DNA of 64,000 nt from Prochlorococcus sp. MIT 1307 (GCF_034092395.1 NZ_CP139301.1:1612001-1676000), one strand, 5' to 3'; positions 45,361 through 54,178 are shown, counted from the first letter of the stretch. Made by a program: numbers and translations. The notes: generated by a model from the letters alone, not told the origin.

Positions 45361-46974
45361 CTAACGAATTAGACCCAGATTCTTTCTCTTTAGCTCTTTA
45401 CCTGTACGCAGATCTTTCCCTTCTACTTGGAGGTTGCTTTCAGTGTCAATGATAAAATTTAATTGTAAGCAATCTTCTCCAGGCTCACCTGGGGGAGTTA
45501 GAGAAAAGCTATTTATTGTTTGCGACCAACTTGTCATTTCAGGTTCTGTCAATTCATCTTTAATCGTTGGAACTCCATTGATATAAATTACCTCATGAAC
45601 CCCTTTCTCTTCAGGTTCTCCAATCACTAGATCAATCTCATTTTGATTCTTTTTGCTTGCAGATAGAATTAATTGCAGTCCTGTTGTCGTAGGCCAGGGT
45701 TGACCAGCAACAAATAAAGGGTGCCAAATATGTCTTTCACTTTTCTTGTCCCAACAACGTAGGGATGCCCCTTTTCGCAGTACATCTCGTATTGTGACTC
45801 CAGGAGTGAGGCTAAGGGCTCCTTTGGCAACAGCCTCTATAGGCGGTGGAGTTAAAAATGGAGCTGGCTGGCTATTTTTTTGTATCCAATTACGAATTAG
45901 AGGAATTCTTGCGCCTCCTCCAACCAACACTGCTCCATGAAGATCCTTAAGGCTGCAATCATTTGTATATCCAAGTTCCAGAGTTTGGGATAAAAGTCTG
46001 GTTAGACTTTTTAAAAGTCCACGCTCAATAAGCAGTTCTTCTAGTTCAGATCTATTTAGTCGAAGAATTAGCTGGTGACCTTTTGAAGGATAATTAACAG
46101 TTTCTTCAAGGAATTCGTTTCTATTTAGTCCCTCTTGGCTGAGACGACATTTAAGTTTCTCAGCTGCATTGAGAAGTGAATCGGTGAGAGGTACATCTGG
46201 AAAGAGATGATTTGCGATCCATCGATCAAAATCTCTTCCGCCAAGACGCAGTCCTGCTTTTCCAAGAACCTTTGCGCATCGCATGATTTGGGTGCTTTTG
46301 CCTTCAAGATCTTCGCCTGCAAATCTAAGTAATTGAGCAACTGGTTCTGCTCTCCCTTCTCCACCTTCTAGTGAAACTAATGACAGATCAATTGTGCATC
46401 CTCCGACATCAACTACTAGTAGTTTGGATCCTGCTGCTAAGCCTGCCCCCATTGCAGCAGCTGTAGGCTCATCTACTAGGGCAATTTCATCGACTGGAAG
46501 TGAATGGCATACTTCATTGAGCCACTTTCTATAAGCACGATATGTCGATACAGGAGCAGTTAAGACAAGTCTCTTGATTGCTAATTGAGAGGGGAGCCTC
46601 TTCCAAAGTTGGTGAATCAAAAGTTCACCTGCTTTTTCTGGCAAGAGATTTGAATGTCCCAATTGTGGTTGATTATCAGCTCCGATCCAACGCTTGAAAT
46701 CACTACAAATATGTGTTTTTTCTTGTTCTGTAAGTTCTAAGTCAAGAACTTCTTGTCCCACGAAAACATTTTGATTCTTTTCATGGCAGGCCCACACCAG
46801 ACTTGGGATTTCCCCTTTGGCTCGACTTATGGGCGGTAGATCTATGAGTTGTGAATTTCTATCTTTTTCTCCCTGGAAGGCTACGACTGTTGTTGAGTTT
46901 CCAAGATCTATCGCAAGGGTCCCAAATTCCTTGGAATTCTTCTTCTGCTCTTGTCTTGGCGAGAATCTCTCCAT
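45361..46974 (-). CDS. divergent Hsp70-family protein
   Basis: 537 aa from ATG 46974. Hsp70 ATPase motifs are present: phosphate 1 LAIDLGNSTTVVAF, phosphate 2 VVDVGGCTIDLSLV, connect region DEPTAAAMGAG and adenosine motif LVGGGARIPL. The substrate-binding half is short (~150 residues) and poorly conserved and the C-terminal lid and EEVD-like tail are missing, so it is not a standard DnaK. Candidate specialised chaperone; partner could be one of the J proteins here. Confidence 0.8.
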   Translation of the reverse strand: MERFSPRQEQKKNSKEFGTLAIDLGNSTTVVAFQGEKDRNSQLIDLPPISRAKGEIPSLVWACHEKNQNVFVGQEVLDLELTEQEKTHICSDFKRWIGADNQPQLGHSNLLPEKAGELLIHQLWKRLPSQLAIKRLVLTAPVSTYRAYRKWLNEVCHSLPVDEIALVDEPTAAAMGAGLAAGSKLLVVDVGGCTIDLSLVSLEGGEGRAEPVAQLLRFAGEDLEGKSTQIMRCAKVLGKAGLRLGGRDFDRWIANHLFPDVPLTDSLLNAAEKLKCRLSQEGLNRNEFLEETVNYPSKGHQLILRLNRSELEELLIERGLLKSLTRLLSQTLELGYTNDCSLKDLHGAVLVGGGARIPLIRNWIQKNSQPAPFLTPPPIEAVAKGALSLTPGVTIRDVLRKGASLRCWDKKSERHIWHPLFVAGQPWPTTTGLQLILSASKKNQNEIDLVIGEPEEKGVHEVIYINGVPTIKDELTEPEMTSWSQTINSFSLTPPGEPGEDCLQLNFIIDTESNLQVEGKDLRTGKELKRKNLGLIR

Positions 46975-47021
46975 GCCTCTAGTCAAATTTGTTGCTATAT
47001 GAGATTAAGAGGGACGAGAAG

Positions 47022-47294
47022 ATGTGTAAGTTGCAGCTTCTGGTTTTTTCTTTTTATAGAGAAGAACCTGAAATAAAGAAATTGCTTGATCCATTGCATT
47101 CATGCAGCATTACACGAAGCTGGGAAAGCATTCAGATTGATTGCTTAGATTTAAAACACTTAGAATCACTCAAAGCATTACTGATTTATTTAGAACCTCC
47201 ATTTGCTTTGTTAGGTCTTGGTAGGCAGATCATTTTGCGAGCCCCTGGACTCATCAAATACTCTCATCCGATTGAAGTCTGCTTTAAAAAGTGA
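47022..47294 (+). CDS. hypothetical protein, 90 aa
   Basis: Not recognised. ATG 47022 (MCKLQLLVFSFYREEPE) follows a plausible AGAGGGA ribosome site; product soluble, with ESIQIDCLDLKHLESLKALL and a basic end. The gene is divergent from the Hsp70-like gene (47 nt) and 60 nt before rpoZ. Codon use is like neighbours and the layout looks conserved-type. Confidence 0.6.
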   Translation: MCKLQLLVFSFYREEPEIKKLLDPLHSCSITRSWESIQIDCLDLKHLESLKALLIYLEPPFALLGLGRQIILRAPGLIKYSHPIEVCFKK

Positions 47295-47354
47295 TCTTTT
47301 GAAGTGAATGGGTACATTCTTCCCCTAGAGTAACTTTGGTATTTGTAGAATTCA

Positions 47355-47582
47355 GTGATTAAATCTGGCTTGGATTCAAAAGATCTTGCTAAACGAGGTG
47401 AGAGCCTCATTCGTCAATCTAGCAATCGTTATCTAACTACAGTTCGCATAGCATTTCGTGCTAAGCAGAGAAGATTCGATGATTTTGATGGGCTGCTAGA
47501 AGAATCTAGTGTTAAGCCAGTACAGAGAGCAATCGTCGAATTAAGTGATGAGCAAGACCAGCCTGATTTGCTACCTGGGTAA
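47355..47582 (+). CDS. rpoZ: RNA polymerase omega subunit
   Basis: Small structural subunit that assists beta' folding. 75 aa of the cyanobacterial type: [36 protein letters not shown] and C-terminal [15 protein letters not shown] start at 47355. Followed after 15 nt by the DUF1818 gene. Confidence 0.93.
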   Translation: MIKSGLDSKDLAKRGESLIRQSSNRYLTTVRIAFRAKQRRFDDFDGLLEESSVKPVQRAIVELSDEQDQPDLLPG

Positions 47583-47597
47583 TCGAATGGGTAAAGC

Positions 47598-47975
47598 ATG
47601 ATTCAACATGAAGGCTCTGGCTGGCGCGTAGCAAGGGATTCTTCACGAAGTAGCTTCCCAGTGCTTATTGGAGGTGATGGGTGGGCATTAGAATTGACAG
47701 AGGAGGAGTGGACTTCATTGATTCCATTATTAGAGGACCTTATTGAGCAACATAAAAAGTTAGAAAATCAACTAATTCCTGAGGAGTCAATCTCCTTAGA
47801 AATCGAGAGAAAGCCGTGGTGGGCTTGTCTGGATGGTGATCGGGATTCCTGGAGTCTTCAATTGATTCTTGGAGACCATGGAACCTCTATTCGTGGGTTT
47901 GAAGTTTATTGGCCTATTCCCGCAGCCCAATCTATTACATCTGCAATGAGAAGTATTCATGAGTCTTCTCAGTAA
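47598..47975 (+). CDS. DUF1818 family protein
   Basis: 125 aa cyanobacterial DUF1818. Recognised from GSGWRVARDSSRSSFPVLI, GGDGWALELTEEEW and the C-terminal RGFEVYWPIPAAQ. Function unknown; consistently linked to rpoZ. It marks the right end of the core-gene block. Confidence 0.8.
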   Translation: MIQHEGSGWRVARDSSRSSFPVLIGGDGWALELTEEEWTSLIPLLEDLIEQHKKLENQLIPEESISLEIERKPWWACLDGDRDSWSLQLILGDHGTSIRGFEVYWPIPAAQSITSAMRSIHESSQ

Positions 47976-48153
47976 TTCCTTAGTTAATACAAGACTTTCT
48001 TCCTTATGGACTAAGTCAGCCTGGCAGGCTTGCTGCTATGAGATCTTGATGGCTTTTTAGCAATATTTATTCTAATTGCCAAGTTAAATTAATTTGATAC
48101 GTCTTTAAATATGAATTTAGGGGCTACAATCTCCAGTATTAATTGTTGTTGAT

Positions 48154-48633
48154 CTACTCTATTGGCTTGCCTAATCTTTCCATGAGATCATTGGCAGTTT
48201 TTTGTGAGATTGGCATGATTGAGAGTCTATTACCTTTACGGACAACTTGTAAATCTTCAGGCAAATATATATCTTTTAATTCCTCAAGACTCATGAATTT
48301 TTTAAATATTCCTATATATCTCATTTCAGTGCAATCCCACCGAGGACTATTGATTGATACCTTCGGGTCATAATATTTCGAATTTACATCGAATTGTGTT
48401 GGATCTATTACTCTAGTTTTAGTTACTTGCATCATTCCTACTATTCCTGGAGGCTTGCAGTTTGAATGATAAAAGAAAGCTTGATCTCCAATTTTCATTG
48501 AACGCATGAAGTTGCGTGCTTGATAGTTACGAATCCCATCCCATAGTGTCGTGACTTCTTTTTTGAGTTGACTGATGCTGTATGCCTCTGGCTCACTCTT
48601 CATTAGCCAATACGAGATATTTTTGTCAGCCAT
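48154..48633 (-). CDS. EVE-domain protein
   Basis: 159 aa single-domain EVE (PUA-like) protein, related to human THYN1. Motifs: SYWLMKSEPEAYSISQLKKE, TTLWDGIRNYQARNFMR, DQAFFYHSNCKPPGIVGM and YDPKVSINSPRWDCTEM. EVE domains bind modified bases in nucleic acids, and are known fused to HNH or other nucleases in modification-dependent restriction; alone, the role is unclear. Its 5' end (MADKNISYWLMK) is the parent type for four remnants scattered downstream. First gene of the accessory region. Confidence 0.88.
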   Translation of the reverse strand: MADKNISYWLMKSEPEAYSISQLKKEVTTLWDGIRNYQARNFMRSMKIGDQAFFYHSNCKPPGIVGMMQVTKTRVIDPTQFDVNSKYYDPKVSINSPRWDCTEMRYIGIFKKFMSLEELKDIYLPEDLQVVRKGNRLSIMPISQKTANDLMERLGKPIE

Positions 48634-48676
48634 TGCGATAAAAGAGGTTAGAAAGCTTGTTAAGGGTTAGAGGCTT

Positions 48677-48698
48677 GCTCGAATTTTGCTGGAATTTG
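48677..48698 (-). promoter_or_regulatory. tandem 11-bp repeat upstream of the EVE gene
   Basis: GCTCGAATTTT followed directly by GCTGGAATTTG (+ strand), 44 nt before the EVE ATG on the minus strand. Related in spacing and GAAT core to the tandem pairs beside every EVE remnant in this region, though its sequence is less close. Confidence 0.5.
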
Positions 48699-48868
48699 AG
48701 CAAGTTTTCCCTTTCCCTATTTTGACTCAATTATCTGGTTTGAGCTTTTAGCTTTTGCAGTGCTTTGGGAGAATCATGTGGCAAGTTCTAGCCTCCCTTG
48801 TCCTGAAAGCCTTTTCAGTGACCGGCAAAATAAAATGTACCAAAAAGCTGATCTGCTAATAATTGGTT
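48699..48868. other. intergenic region before the J-domain/HNH operon
   Basis: 170 nt with a small inverted repeat CTGAAA-GCC-TTTCAG near 48813 and AT-rich flanks; probably holds the promoter of the J-domain gene. No RNA gene recognised. Confidence 0.4.
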
Positions 48869-49417
48869 ATGGCACCAAGGCGCAAGCGACTCTCTAAATC
48901 TCAAGTAATGGAGTTGATTACTCAGCTCAGGAGAGATGGTTTGTGGACGGATGAAGTCCTCTTTGATTTTGCTGAAAAAGTTAACGGTGCTCCATTTTTA
49001 GAACCAAAGAAAAAGCCAATGACCGCAGCGCAAGCCAAGTCAGCAGTTTTGCTGAAATTTGGATGTAGTAATGCCCTGGAGTTGAGAAAAGACAAGACAT
49101 TCATGATGTCAATGACTGGAGAGACTTTTGCGTTAAGAAGCCGAGAAGATTGGATGAAGCTCTATAGAAGATGGATCGGTGTTCCTCCTGAAGAGAGAGG
49201 GAGGATGGGGCCAACATGCATTAACGGAATTGATGTTTTAGAAAACAATCGGCCATGGCATATTTTTGGTTTGGATAGCAATACGGCTTCTAAAGAAGAT
49301 GTCAAAAAAGCCTTCAAGGCTTTAGCAAAGCTCCATCATCCAGATACTGGCGGCGACCCAAGAGTTTTTCAGCGTTTACATATGATGAAGGATTCCTTGA
49401 TAGCCCTCATGGATTAA
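48869..49417 (+). CDS. protein with C-terminal J domain
   Basis: 182 aa from ATG 48869 (an in-frame TTG lies two codons upstream). A basic N-terminus (MAPRRKRLSKSQV) and an uncharacterised middle (MTAAQAKSAVLLKFGC..., REDWMKLYRRWIGVPPEERG) precede a C-terminal J domain with HPD in KLHHPDTGGDPRVF. The inverted order, J domain last, is not that of DnaJ. It lies 18 nt before the HNH gene and probably shares its transcript. Confidence 0.75.
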   Translation: MAPRRKRLSKSQVMELITQLRRDGLWTDEVLFDFAEKVNGAPFLEPKKKPMTAAQAKSAVLLKFGCSNALELRKDKTFMMSMTGETFALRSREDWMKLYRRWIGVPPEERGRMGPTCINGIDVLENNRPWHIFGLDSNTASKEDVKKAFKALAKLHHPDTGGDPRVFQRLHMMKDSLIALMD

Positions 49418-49435
49418 CGACCTTTTAACTATCTA

Positions 49436-50497
49436 ATGAAGGATCTACTTACTGACAAAGAAACCGCAACTATTCTTGGTATTAGTAGACCAAGTCTCTA
49501 TAAGATTGTAAAGACTTTCGATTCAGATCTAACGGGCAAGTGGAAGCTTGAAGAAGGTAAAGATTTCGAATTTGTCACTAGGAATGGTAGACGCAGTAGA
49601 CGTGCTAGGAGATTTACAGAGGCTGGTGTTGAAGCTATTGCTGCTTATATAGAAAAAGATAAAAATGGTTTCCTAGACTTTATTAAAGAGCTTCTAACTC
49701 GAAGAAGGATAAAGAGAAAGAAAACTCTTGTTTCTCGCCGAATTACTCAAGAATTTGTTGAATCTGCTGAGGATTTTATCATTAAAAATGAATTGGCATT
49801 TGTTCCTAAGAAAAGCACTATTTACATCCTTCAAACTAATGGTATTGGATACAAAAATACTCTGGACCGTCTTCGTAAAGAAGGATCAGCAGAAGGACCA
49901 GAAGCACTTGAAATAGATAAGCATTTTGTGCTTATAGAAGAAGAAAGATTATGGAGTCAAAAAGGAATAGCCAGGATGGCAATTAACATGAGAGAGAAAT
50001 CCTCTGTGAAGAAATCAAGGGCTCGTACGGCTTGGATGGATGCAGTGGGATTGGTTGTAGAAGATTGCTTTAAAAGAGAAATAAAAAGACTAAAAGCTGC
50101 TCCTAAGAATATTGATAAAGCAATTTCAGCTGCAAAACGAGCAACAGGAGAAACCTGTGAGGTGACAGGGAGAAAAAGGACTCAAGGAAACAGGTTGCAA
50201 TTAGACGGACACCATTTGTTTGATAGGAATACTCGGCCAGACTTGGCTGATCTACATGAAAATATCTTGGTAGTTGAAGGCAATGTCCATTCAGATTTCC
50301 ATTCCTGGAAAGGAGCAGGGAAATGTGAACCTAAAGACTTTTTGGAATATCTAGATACTTGCAGACTTGATTTGGTTGATCTTGATGATTCTGCTTCAGC
50401 ACGAAGATATAACAAGCTTGTAGTTCGCCTAGAAAATCTCCAAAAGAACTTTAAAGATAATCACCTCAGGTATCAAGGAGATTTAATTAGGTATTAA
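49436..50497 (+). CDS. HNH-type nuclease with N-terminal HTH
   Basis: 353 aa. The N-terminus (LTDKETATILGISRPSLYKI) is a helix-turn-helix of the excisionase/MerR kind, followed by a very basic stretch (GRRSRRARRF...RRRIKRKKTL). The C-terminus carries an HNH-like core: CEVTGRKR, DGHHLFDR, ENILVVEGNVHSDFHSW. A metal-dependent nuclease function is inferred. The gene is the strongest candidate for a mobility or defence gene in the window; no attachment sites or second recombinase were found. Confidence 0.7.
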   Translation: MKDLLTDKETATILGISRPSLYKIVKTFDSDLTGKWKLEEGKDFEFVTRNGRRSRRARRFTEAGVEAIAAYIEKDKNGFLDFIKELLTRRRIKRKKTLVSRRITQEFVESAEDFIIKNELAFVPKKSTIYILQTNGIGYKNTLDRLRKEGSAEGPEALEIDKHFVLIEEERLWSQKGIARMAINMREKSSVKKSRARTAWMDAVGLVVEDCFKREIKRLKAAPKNIDKAISAAKRATGETCEVTGRKRTQGNRLQLDGHHLFDRNTRPDLADLHENILVVEGNVHSDFHSWKGAGKCEPKDFLEYLDTCRLDLVDLDDSASARRYNKLVVRLENLQKNFKDNHLRYQGDLIRY

Positions 50498-50565
50498 GCC
50501 ATTTTCTCCTAAAGACAAACGCAATGGAGAGCCCATTACAAGCGCTATTACTACTTCAATGCTCC

Positions 50566-50667
50566 TCATACTTCTTGAGATAACTTGAAAGCTAAGTAGT
50601 ACCGAACATCTTTAGCGATATCCAGGTTGTGATAGATGTAATTGAATATTTCTCGCCTATTTGCTTG
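50566..50667 (-). pseudogene. 5'-truncated small ORF after an EVE remnant
   Basis: A 33-codon open stretch without any start codon, product ending REIFNYIYHNLDIAKDVRY then YLAFKLSQEV, with natural codon use. It starts right at the second 11-bp pair of the 50.7-kb remnant and seems to be the 3' part of a small gene whose beginning was replaced. Not recognised as a family. Confidence 0.4.
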
Positions 50668-50812
50668 CTAGAATTTTGCTAGAATAGATTTACCGAGATC
50701 GCTCAGATCCATTGGTATCATTGGCTTGTAACTGTTCATTAGCCAGTAGTTTATTTCAGTCATGCCAAGGGATTAAGAGGAAAATACAGGGTTAGAATAA
50801 AGTTAGAATAAC
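50667..50812 (-). pseudogene. EVE 5' remnant, copy 1
   Basis: On the minus strand: tandem 11-bp pair (GTTAGAATAAA/GTTAGAATAAC, 50791-50812), then 27 nt, then ATG 50763 encoding MTEINYWLMNSYKPM, matching the EVE start MADKNISYWLMK, but leaving the EVE frame within a few codons. A second pair (GCTAGAATTTT/GCTAGAATAGA) lies at 50667-50688. Confidence 0.65.
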
Positions 50813-50919
50813 TACACTTTAGAGACAAAGGTTGCCTAGTTGGCGATCACTTTAAGAAGTGAAAATACCATCAAAGGAAAACTTGTTTGAACAAGCTTCT
50901 TGTCTGCTGACATTATCGC

Positions 50920-51108
50920 TCAATCCTTTCTCGTATGGATCTGACCGAAGAGCTTTTCTATGCGGAGTTGAATCGCATACATCTGAGTTCGATCAAAGAA
51001 AAATCTTTCGCCTTTGTTGTTCTTGACCGTTGTGAGGAGCACATAAAGCTGTAAACCCAAGAAGATGAGTCCAACTAGCAATAGAACTGAATAGGGGTCG
51101 CCAAACAC
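50920..51108 (-). CDS. 62-aa single-pass membrane protein, copy A
   Basis: Begins with a hydrophobic helix (YSVLLLVGLIFLGLQLYVLL), then a charged tail NNKGERFFFDRTQMYAIQLR. Not recognised by function. A second copy at 55090-55278 is about 85% identical in protein and similar in DNA, including the 30 nt upstream. GTG start in both. A short cyanobacterial small-protein family; duplicated within the accessory region. Confidence 0.65.
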   Translation of the reverse strand: MFGDPYSVLLLVGLIFLGLQLYVLLTTVKNNKGERFFFDRTQMYAIQLRIEKLFGQIHTRKD

Positions 51109-51408
51109 TGAATTTCTGATCTTCTGTGCACTTTCTTTTTAGCTATTTTAGTTGGCTCACTCCTGTGGAGTGGCAAGGATGATTGCTCCTTTGGTTAGTC
51201 TGTGAACTTTGCTGATAATTGGAAAGAGTTTTTATTGTTGTGATTTTTCTCTCATTTGGAGAGGAACAAATTAATGGTGGAATCGTTCCTAACTTGGTTG
51301 CATTCTGTTAGTTCCTTGGATCTTCAGTTATTTCGTTTTCACTGGAAAAATGAAAACTAGTATTTCTAAGTTATTTGTGACCCGTAAAGAAGACTAAGGA
51401 CTCTCTTC
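51109..51408. other. intergenic region, nothing recognised
   Basis: 300 nt, AT-rich, between the 62-aa gene and the lipoprotein gene. A possible 28-codon plus-strand frame (ATG near 51273) has no supporting feature. No RNA or repeat identified. Confidence 0.4.
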
Positions 51409-51786
51409 TTAATACCTAAATCTTTTCTCGACTTGCCAGTCGAGGTTACGGTCAATTAATCGACTTGGCGAATTTTCAAGCCTTTGATTCTCATTAAAAA
51501 CATAGGTTTGTCCAGCAACTCTGTTTTTGAGAATGAGTCCTAAGACCTGATTTGTTTCTAGATCTTTTTGACACTTCCTTAATGAAAAGGTATTCAACGT
51601 GTCTATAAAAACTTCTTTCATCTGATTTTTATTGTTATTTGTCTCTGGAATAGCCTTAATGATTCCGTTGTAAGTACCACCATCTTTGATCCATTTAGCG
51701 CAATCATATTGAGCTTCGTAGAAAGAAGGATATCCACAAGCGGAAAGAAAGCTTAGAGAAGCTATGGAGGCAATTGCATTTTTCAT
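51409..51786 (-). CDS. putative lipoprotein, 125 aa
   Basis: Signal peptide MKNAIASIASLSFLSACGYP with lipobox LSAC, so probably anchored in the outer or plasma membrane. The mature part (YEAQYDCAKWIKDGGTYNG) has no known domain. Its ATG overlaps the stop of the adhesin upstream (ATGA), indicating co-transcription; it may help export or anchor the adhesin (inference). Confidence 0.7.
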   Translation of the reverse strand: MKNAIASIASLSFLSACGYPSFYEAQYDCAKWIKDGGTYNGIIKAIPETNNNKNQMKEVFIDTLNTFSLRKCQKDLETNQVLGLILKNRVAGQTYVFNENQRLENSPSRLIDRNLDWQVEKRFRY

Positions 51787-54116
51787 TTGATGATTCTAAG
51801 TGCAAAGACGAAGATTCTGTTATGACTTGAGATTAGAAAGTTTTTCAGGCTTGATAATGGGTTGGATAAGTTAAGGGAAGTGAATATTGGTTTATTGTTT
51901 TTTTGAGAATTAAAAGCAATACGCTCAAGTTTGTCCAGCCGCTGATTCTGCTTATGGATTTGATTATTTTGCAGTGTAACTAAATCTCTAAGCTCTTGAT
52001 TGCTTAGCTTCATTTCTTTGCTTTCTAATTTGATTTTCCGATTGTTTTCTTTGATTCTCTTGTTGCTTGTTAAAAGAAGATTGACTTTGGATTGCAGTGC
52101 TTTTTTTTCATTCATGCTGATGAGAGTGCTTTCGTTGGGTTTTCCAAACTTGAAAACAAAACCAGCTTTAACAGCAACGTTATCTAAAGAGCCATTTCCA
52201 TAGTTTTCAGAACCACCATTAACATAGGAACCACCAAAGTTAAAATTAATTTTCTCATTGACTTTAGAGGCACAACCAACCCCAATTGCATAACTGCGGC
52301 TATAAGCACCTGAGCCGATACCACAACTAAATTTTGAATCAGTAGATGCTTGAGGTAAAGCTGTTAGAGCCGCTGATAGTGCAGTAGCTTTAGCTACTGC
52401 AGCTCCAAGATTATTAATGTTGTTTCTGTTGGTAGCAATATCTGATGTGTTGGTTGTCGTTTGAGCTGAATCGCTACCAGTAATCTCTGTTCCATTGACT
52501 GTCAATGTACCACTGACGACTAAATCATCATCAATAGTTGTTGTGCCACCAGCCGAATCGATGGTTAAGTTTCCAGAAGCGGTATCAATTTCATTATCAC
52601 CAGTCACACCAATTTGAACGTTATCAATACTGGCACCACCATTGGCATCTAAGGCTCCAGTTAATGTCGTTGCGCCTGTGACTCCTAAGATTCCTGATAG
52701 GGAAGTATTGCCGGTGACTTCTAAAGTACCCCCAACGTTTAAGTTTTTAGCAATACCAGCACCACCATCAACTTTTAAAGCACCAGTGGTTGAATTCGTT
52801 GATTGAGTGGTGTCATCAATATCTACATCACCGGAGACATCTAATGTACTGTTTAAAGTAGCAGCCCCACTAACAGCTAAATCATCATCAATAGTTGTTG
52901 TGCCACCAGCCGAATCGATGGTTAAGTTTCCAGAAGCGGTATCAATTTCATTATCACCAGTCACACCAATTTGAACGTTATCAATACTGGCACCACCATT
53001 GGCATCTAAGGCTCCGGTCATGGTTGTCGTACCACTAACAGCTAAATCATCATCAATAGTTGTTGTGCCACCAGCCGAATCGATGGTTAAGTTTCCAGAA
53101 GCGGTATCAATTTCATTATCACCAGTCACACCAATTTGAACGTTATCAATACTGGCACCACCATTGGCATCTAAGGCTCCAGTTAATGTCGTTGCGCCTG
53201 TGACTCCTAAGATTCCTGATAGGGAAGTATTGCCGGTGACTTCTAAAGTACCCCCAACGTTTAAGTTTTTAGCAATACCAGCACCACCATCAACTTTTAA
53301 AGCACCAGTGGTTGAATTCGTTGATTGAGTGGTGTCATCAATATCTACATCACCGGAGACATCTAATGTACTGTTTAAAGTAGCAGCCCCACTAACAGCT
53401 AAATCATCATCAATAGTTGTTGTGCCACCAGCCGAATCGATGGTTAAGTTTCCAGAAGCGGTATCAATTTCATTATCACCAGTCACACCAATTTGAACGT
53501 TATCAATACTGGCACCACCATTGGCATCTAAGGCTCCAGTTAATGTCGTTGCGCCACTTGCACTTAGCGTGGTAAAAGCACCAGTTGATACTGAGCTTGA
53601 ACCAATGGCAGTACCGTCAATTGCACCTCCATTTATATCAACACTAGAAAATGTTGAGGTACCAACAATAACATTTAAATCAGCTCCTATCGTTAAGTCA
53701 CTATCGAATTCTGCCATTCCTTTAATGGTTACATTATCATCAGCTCGACCAAGAACAATTTGATTTACTTTATCAGTCGTTGCTCCATATCCAATCGCTG
53801 TAGAGTAGCTATAACCTGCATTGGTATCACCACCCACTGCAGTAGTTCTTAATGCTGATGCAGTGGCGTTATAACCAATAGCAATTGAGTCATGACCGTC
53901 GACATCAGCTAAATTACCAATTGAAATTGAGTTATCACTGTCGACATCAGCTAAATATCCAATTGCCATTGAGTCATTCCCCGTCAAAGCACCAACAGCT
54001 CTTCCTGCGGAGGTAAAACTTTGAGGGATGTCGTTTGCGAATGATTTGTTTTGAGCAAGTGGCAAAAAGTTTGAGCCAAGTAAGGTAATTGCAAAAAATA
54101 TTGATTTGCTCTTCAT
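51783..54116 (-). CDS. YadA-like repeat-rich surface adhesin with post-barrel coiled coil
   Basis: 777 aa from ATG 54116 (a TTG two codons upstream is the other choice). Signal peptide (KSIFFAITLLGSNFLPLAQNKS). Residues ~40-140 are YadA-head-like repeats (SMAIGYLADVD, SIAIGYNATAS, STAIGYGATTD). A long beta-repeat stalk follows with four copies of an ~46-residue unit (DANGGASIDNVQIGVTGDNE ...). A YadA-anchor-like segment (ALSAALTALPQAS ... FKFGK) then precedes a ~60-residue coiled coil and a C-terminal hydrophobic tail, an unusual ending for a trimeric autotransporter. Confidence 0.8.
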   Translation of the reverse strand: MKSKSIFFAITLLGSNFLPLAQNKSFANDIPQSFTSAGRAVGALTGNDSMAIGYLADVDSDNSISIGNLADVDGHDSIAIGYNATASALRTTAVGGDTNAGYSYSTAIGYGATTDKVNQIVLGRADDNVTIKGMAEFDSDLTIGADLNVIVGTSTFSSVDINGGAIDGTAIGSSSVSTGAFTTLSASGATTLTGALDANGGASIDNVQIGVTGDNEIDTASGNLTIDSAGGTTTIDDDLAVSGAATLNSTLDVSGDVDIDDTTQSTNSTTGALKVDGGAGIAKNLNVGGTLEVTGNTSLSGILGVTGATTLTGALDANGGASIDNVQIGVTGDNEIDTASGNLTIDSAGGTTTIDDDLAVSGTTTMTGALDANGGASIDNVQIGVTGDNEIDTASGNLTIDSAGGTTTIDDDLAVSGAATLNSTLDVSGDVDIDDTTQSTNSTTGALKVDGGAGIAKNLNVGGTLEVTGNTSLSGILGVTGATTLTGALDANGGASIDNVQIGVTGDNEIDTASGNLTIDSAGGTTTIDDDLVVSGTLTVNGTEITGSDSAQTTTNTSDIATNRNNINNLGAAVAKATALSAALTALPQASTDSKFSCGIGSGAYSRSYAIGVGCASKVNEKINFNFGGSYVNGGSENYGNGSLDNVAVKAGFVFKFGKPNESTLISMNEKKALQSKVNLLLTSNKRIKENNRKIKLESKEMKLSNQELRDLVTLQNNQIHKQNQRLDKLERIAFNSQKNNKPIFTSLNLSNPLSSLKNFLISSHNRIFVFALRIIK
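52522..53015 (-). repeat. 494-bp direct repeat, copy 1 (in adhesin)
   Basis: This block recurs at 53044-53537 with almost no difference by eye. Each block holds two ~137-bp units at its ends (52522, 52879) separated by a 220-bp segment. Confidence 0.8.
53044..53537 (-). repeat. 494-bp direct repeat, copy 2 (in adhesin)
   Basis: Second copy, offset by 522 nt (174 codons, in frame). The 137-bp units start at 53044 and 53401. Such near-identity points to recent duplication or gene conversion, and predicts length variation between strains. Confidence 0.8.
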
Positions 54117-54178
54117 TCTCAAATTTTCAATTAATTATGTGCGCATTATGAGCCTTAAATCTAGAAAAGCTAGGACTT

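Larger units (their letters stand above)
50498..50919. other. gene-poor stretch holding EVE remnant copy 1
   Basis: 422 nt with no intact gene. Contents are the remnant and the truncated ORF described separately; the rest (50813-50919) is AT-rich with no visible feature. Confidence 0.6.

Noticed and set aside
49436-50497. Tyrosine recombinase or integrase (tycheposon-type) for the island
   Set aside because: The gene has an HNH core, not the R-H-R-Y residues of a tyrosine recombinase, and no tRNA attachment site was found in the window.
52522-53537. CRISPR-like regular repeats
   Set aside because: Repeats are 137 bp, in frame inside one large gene, with no unique spacers of constant length; they are protein repeats of the adhesin stalk.
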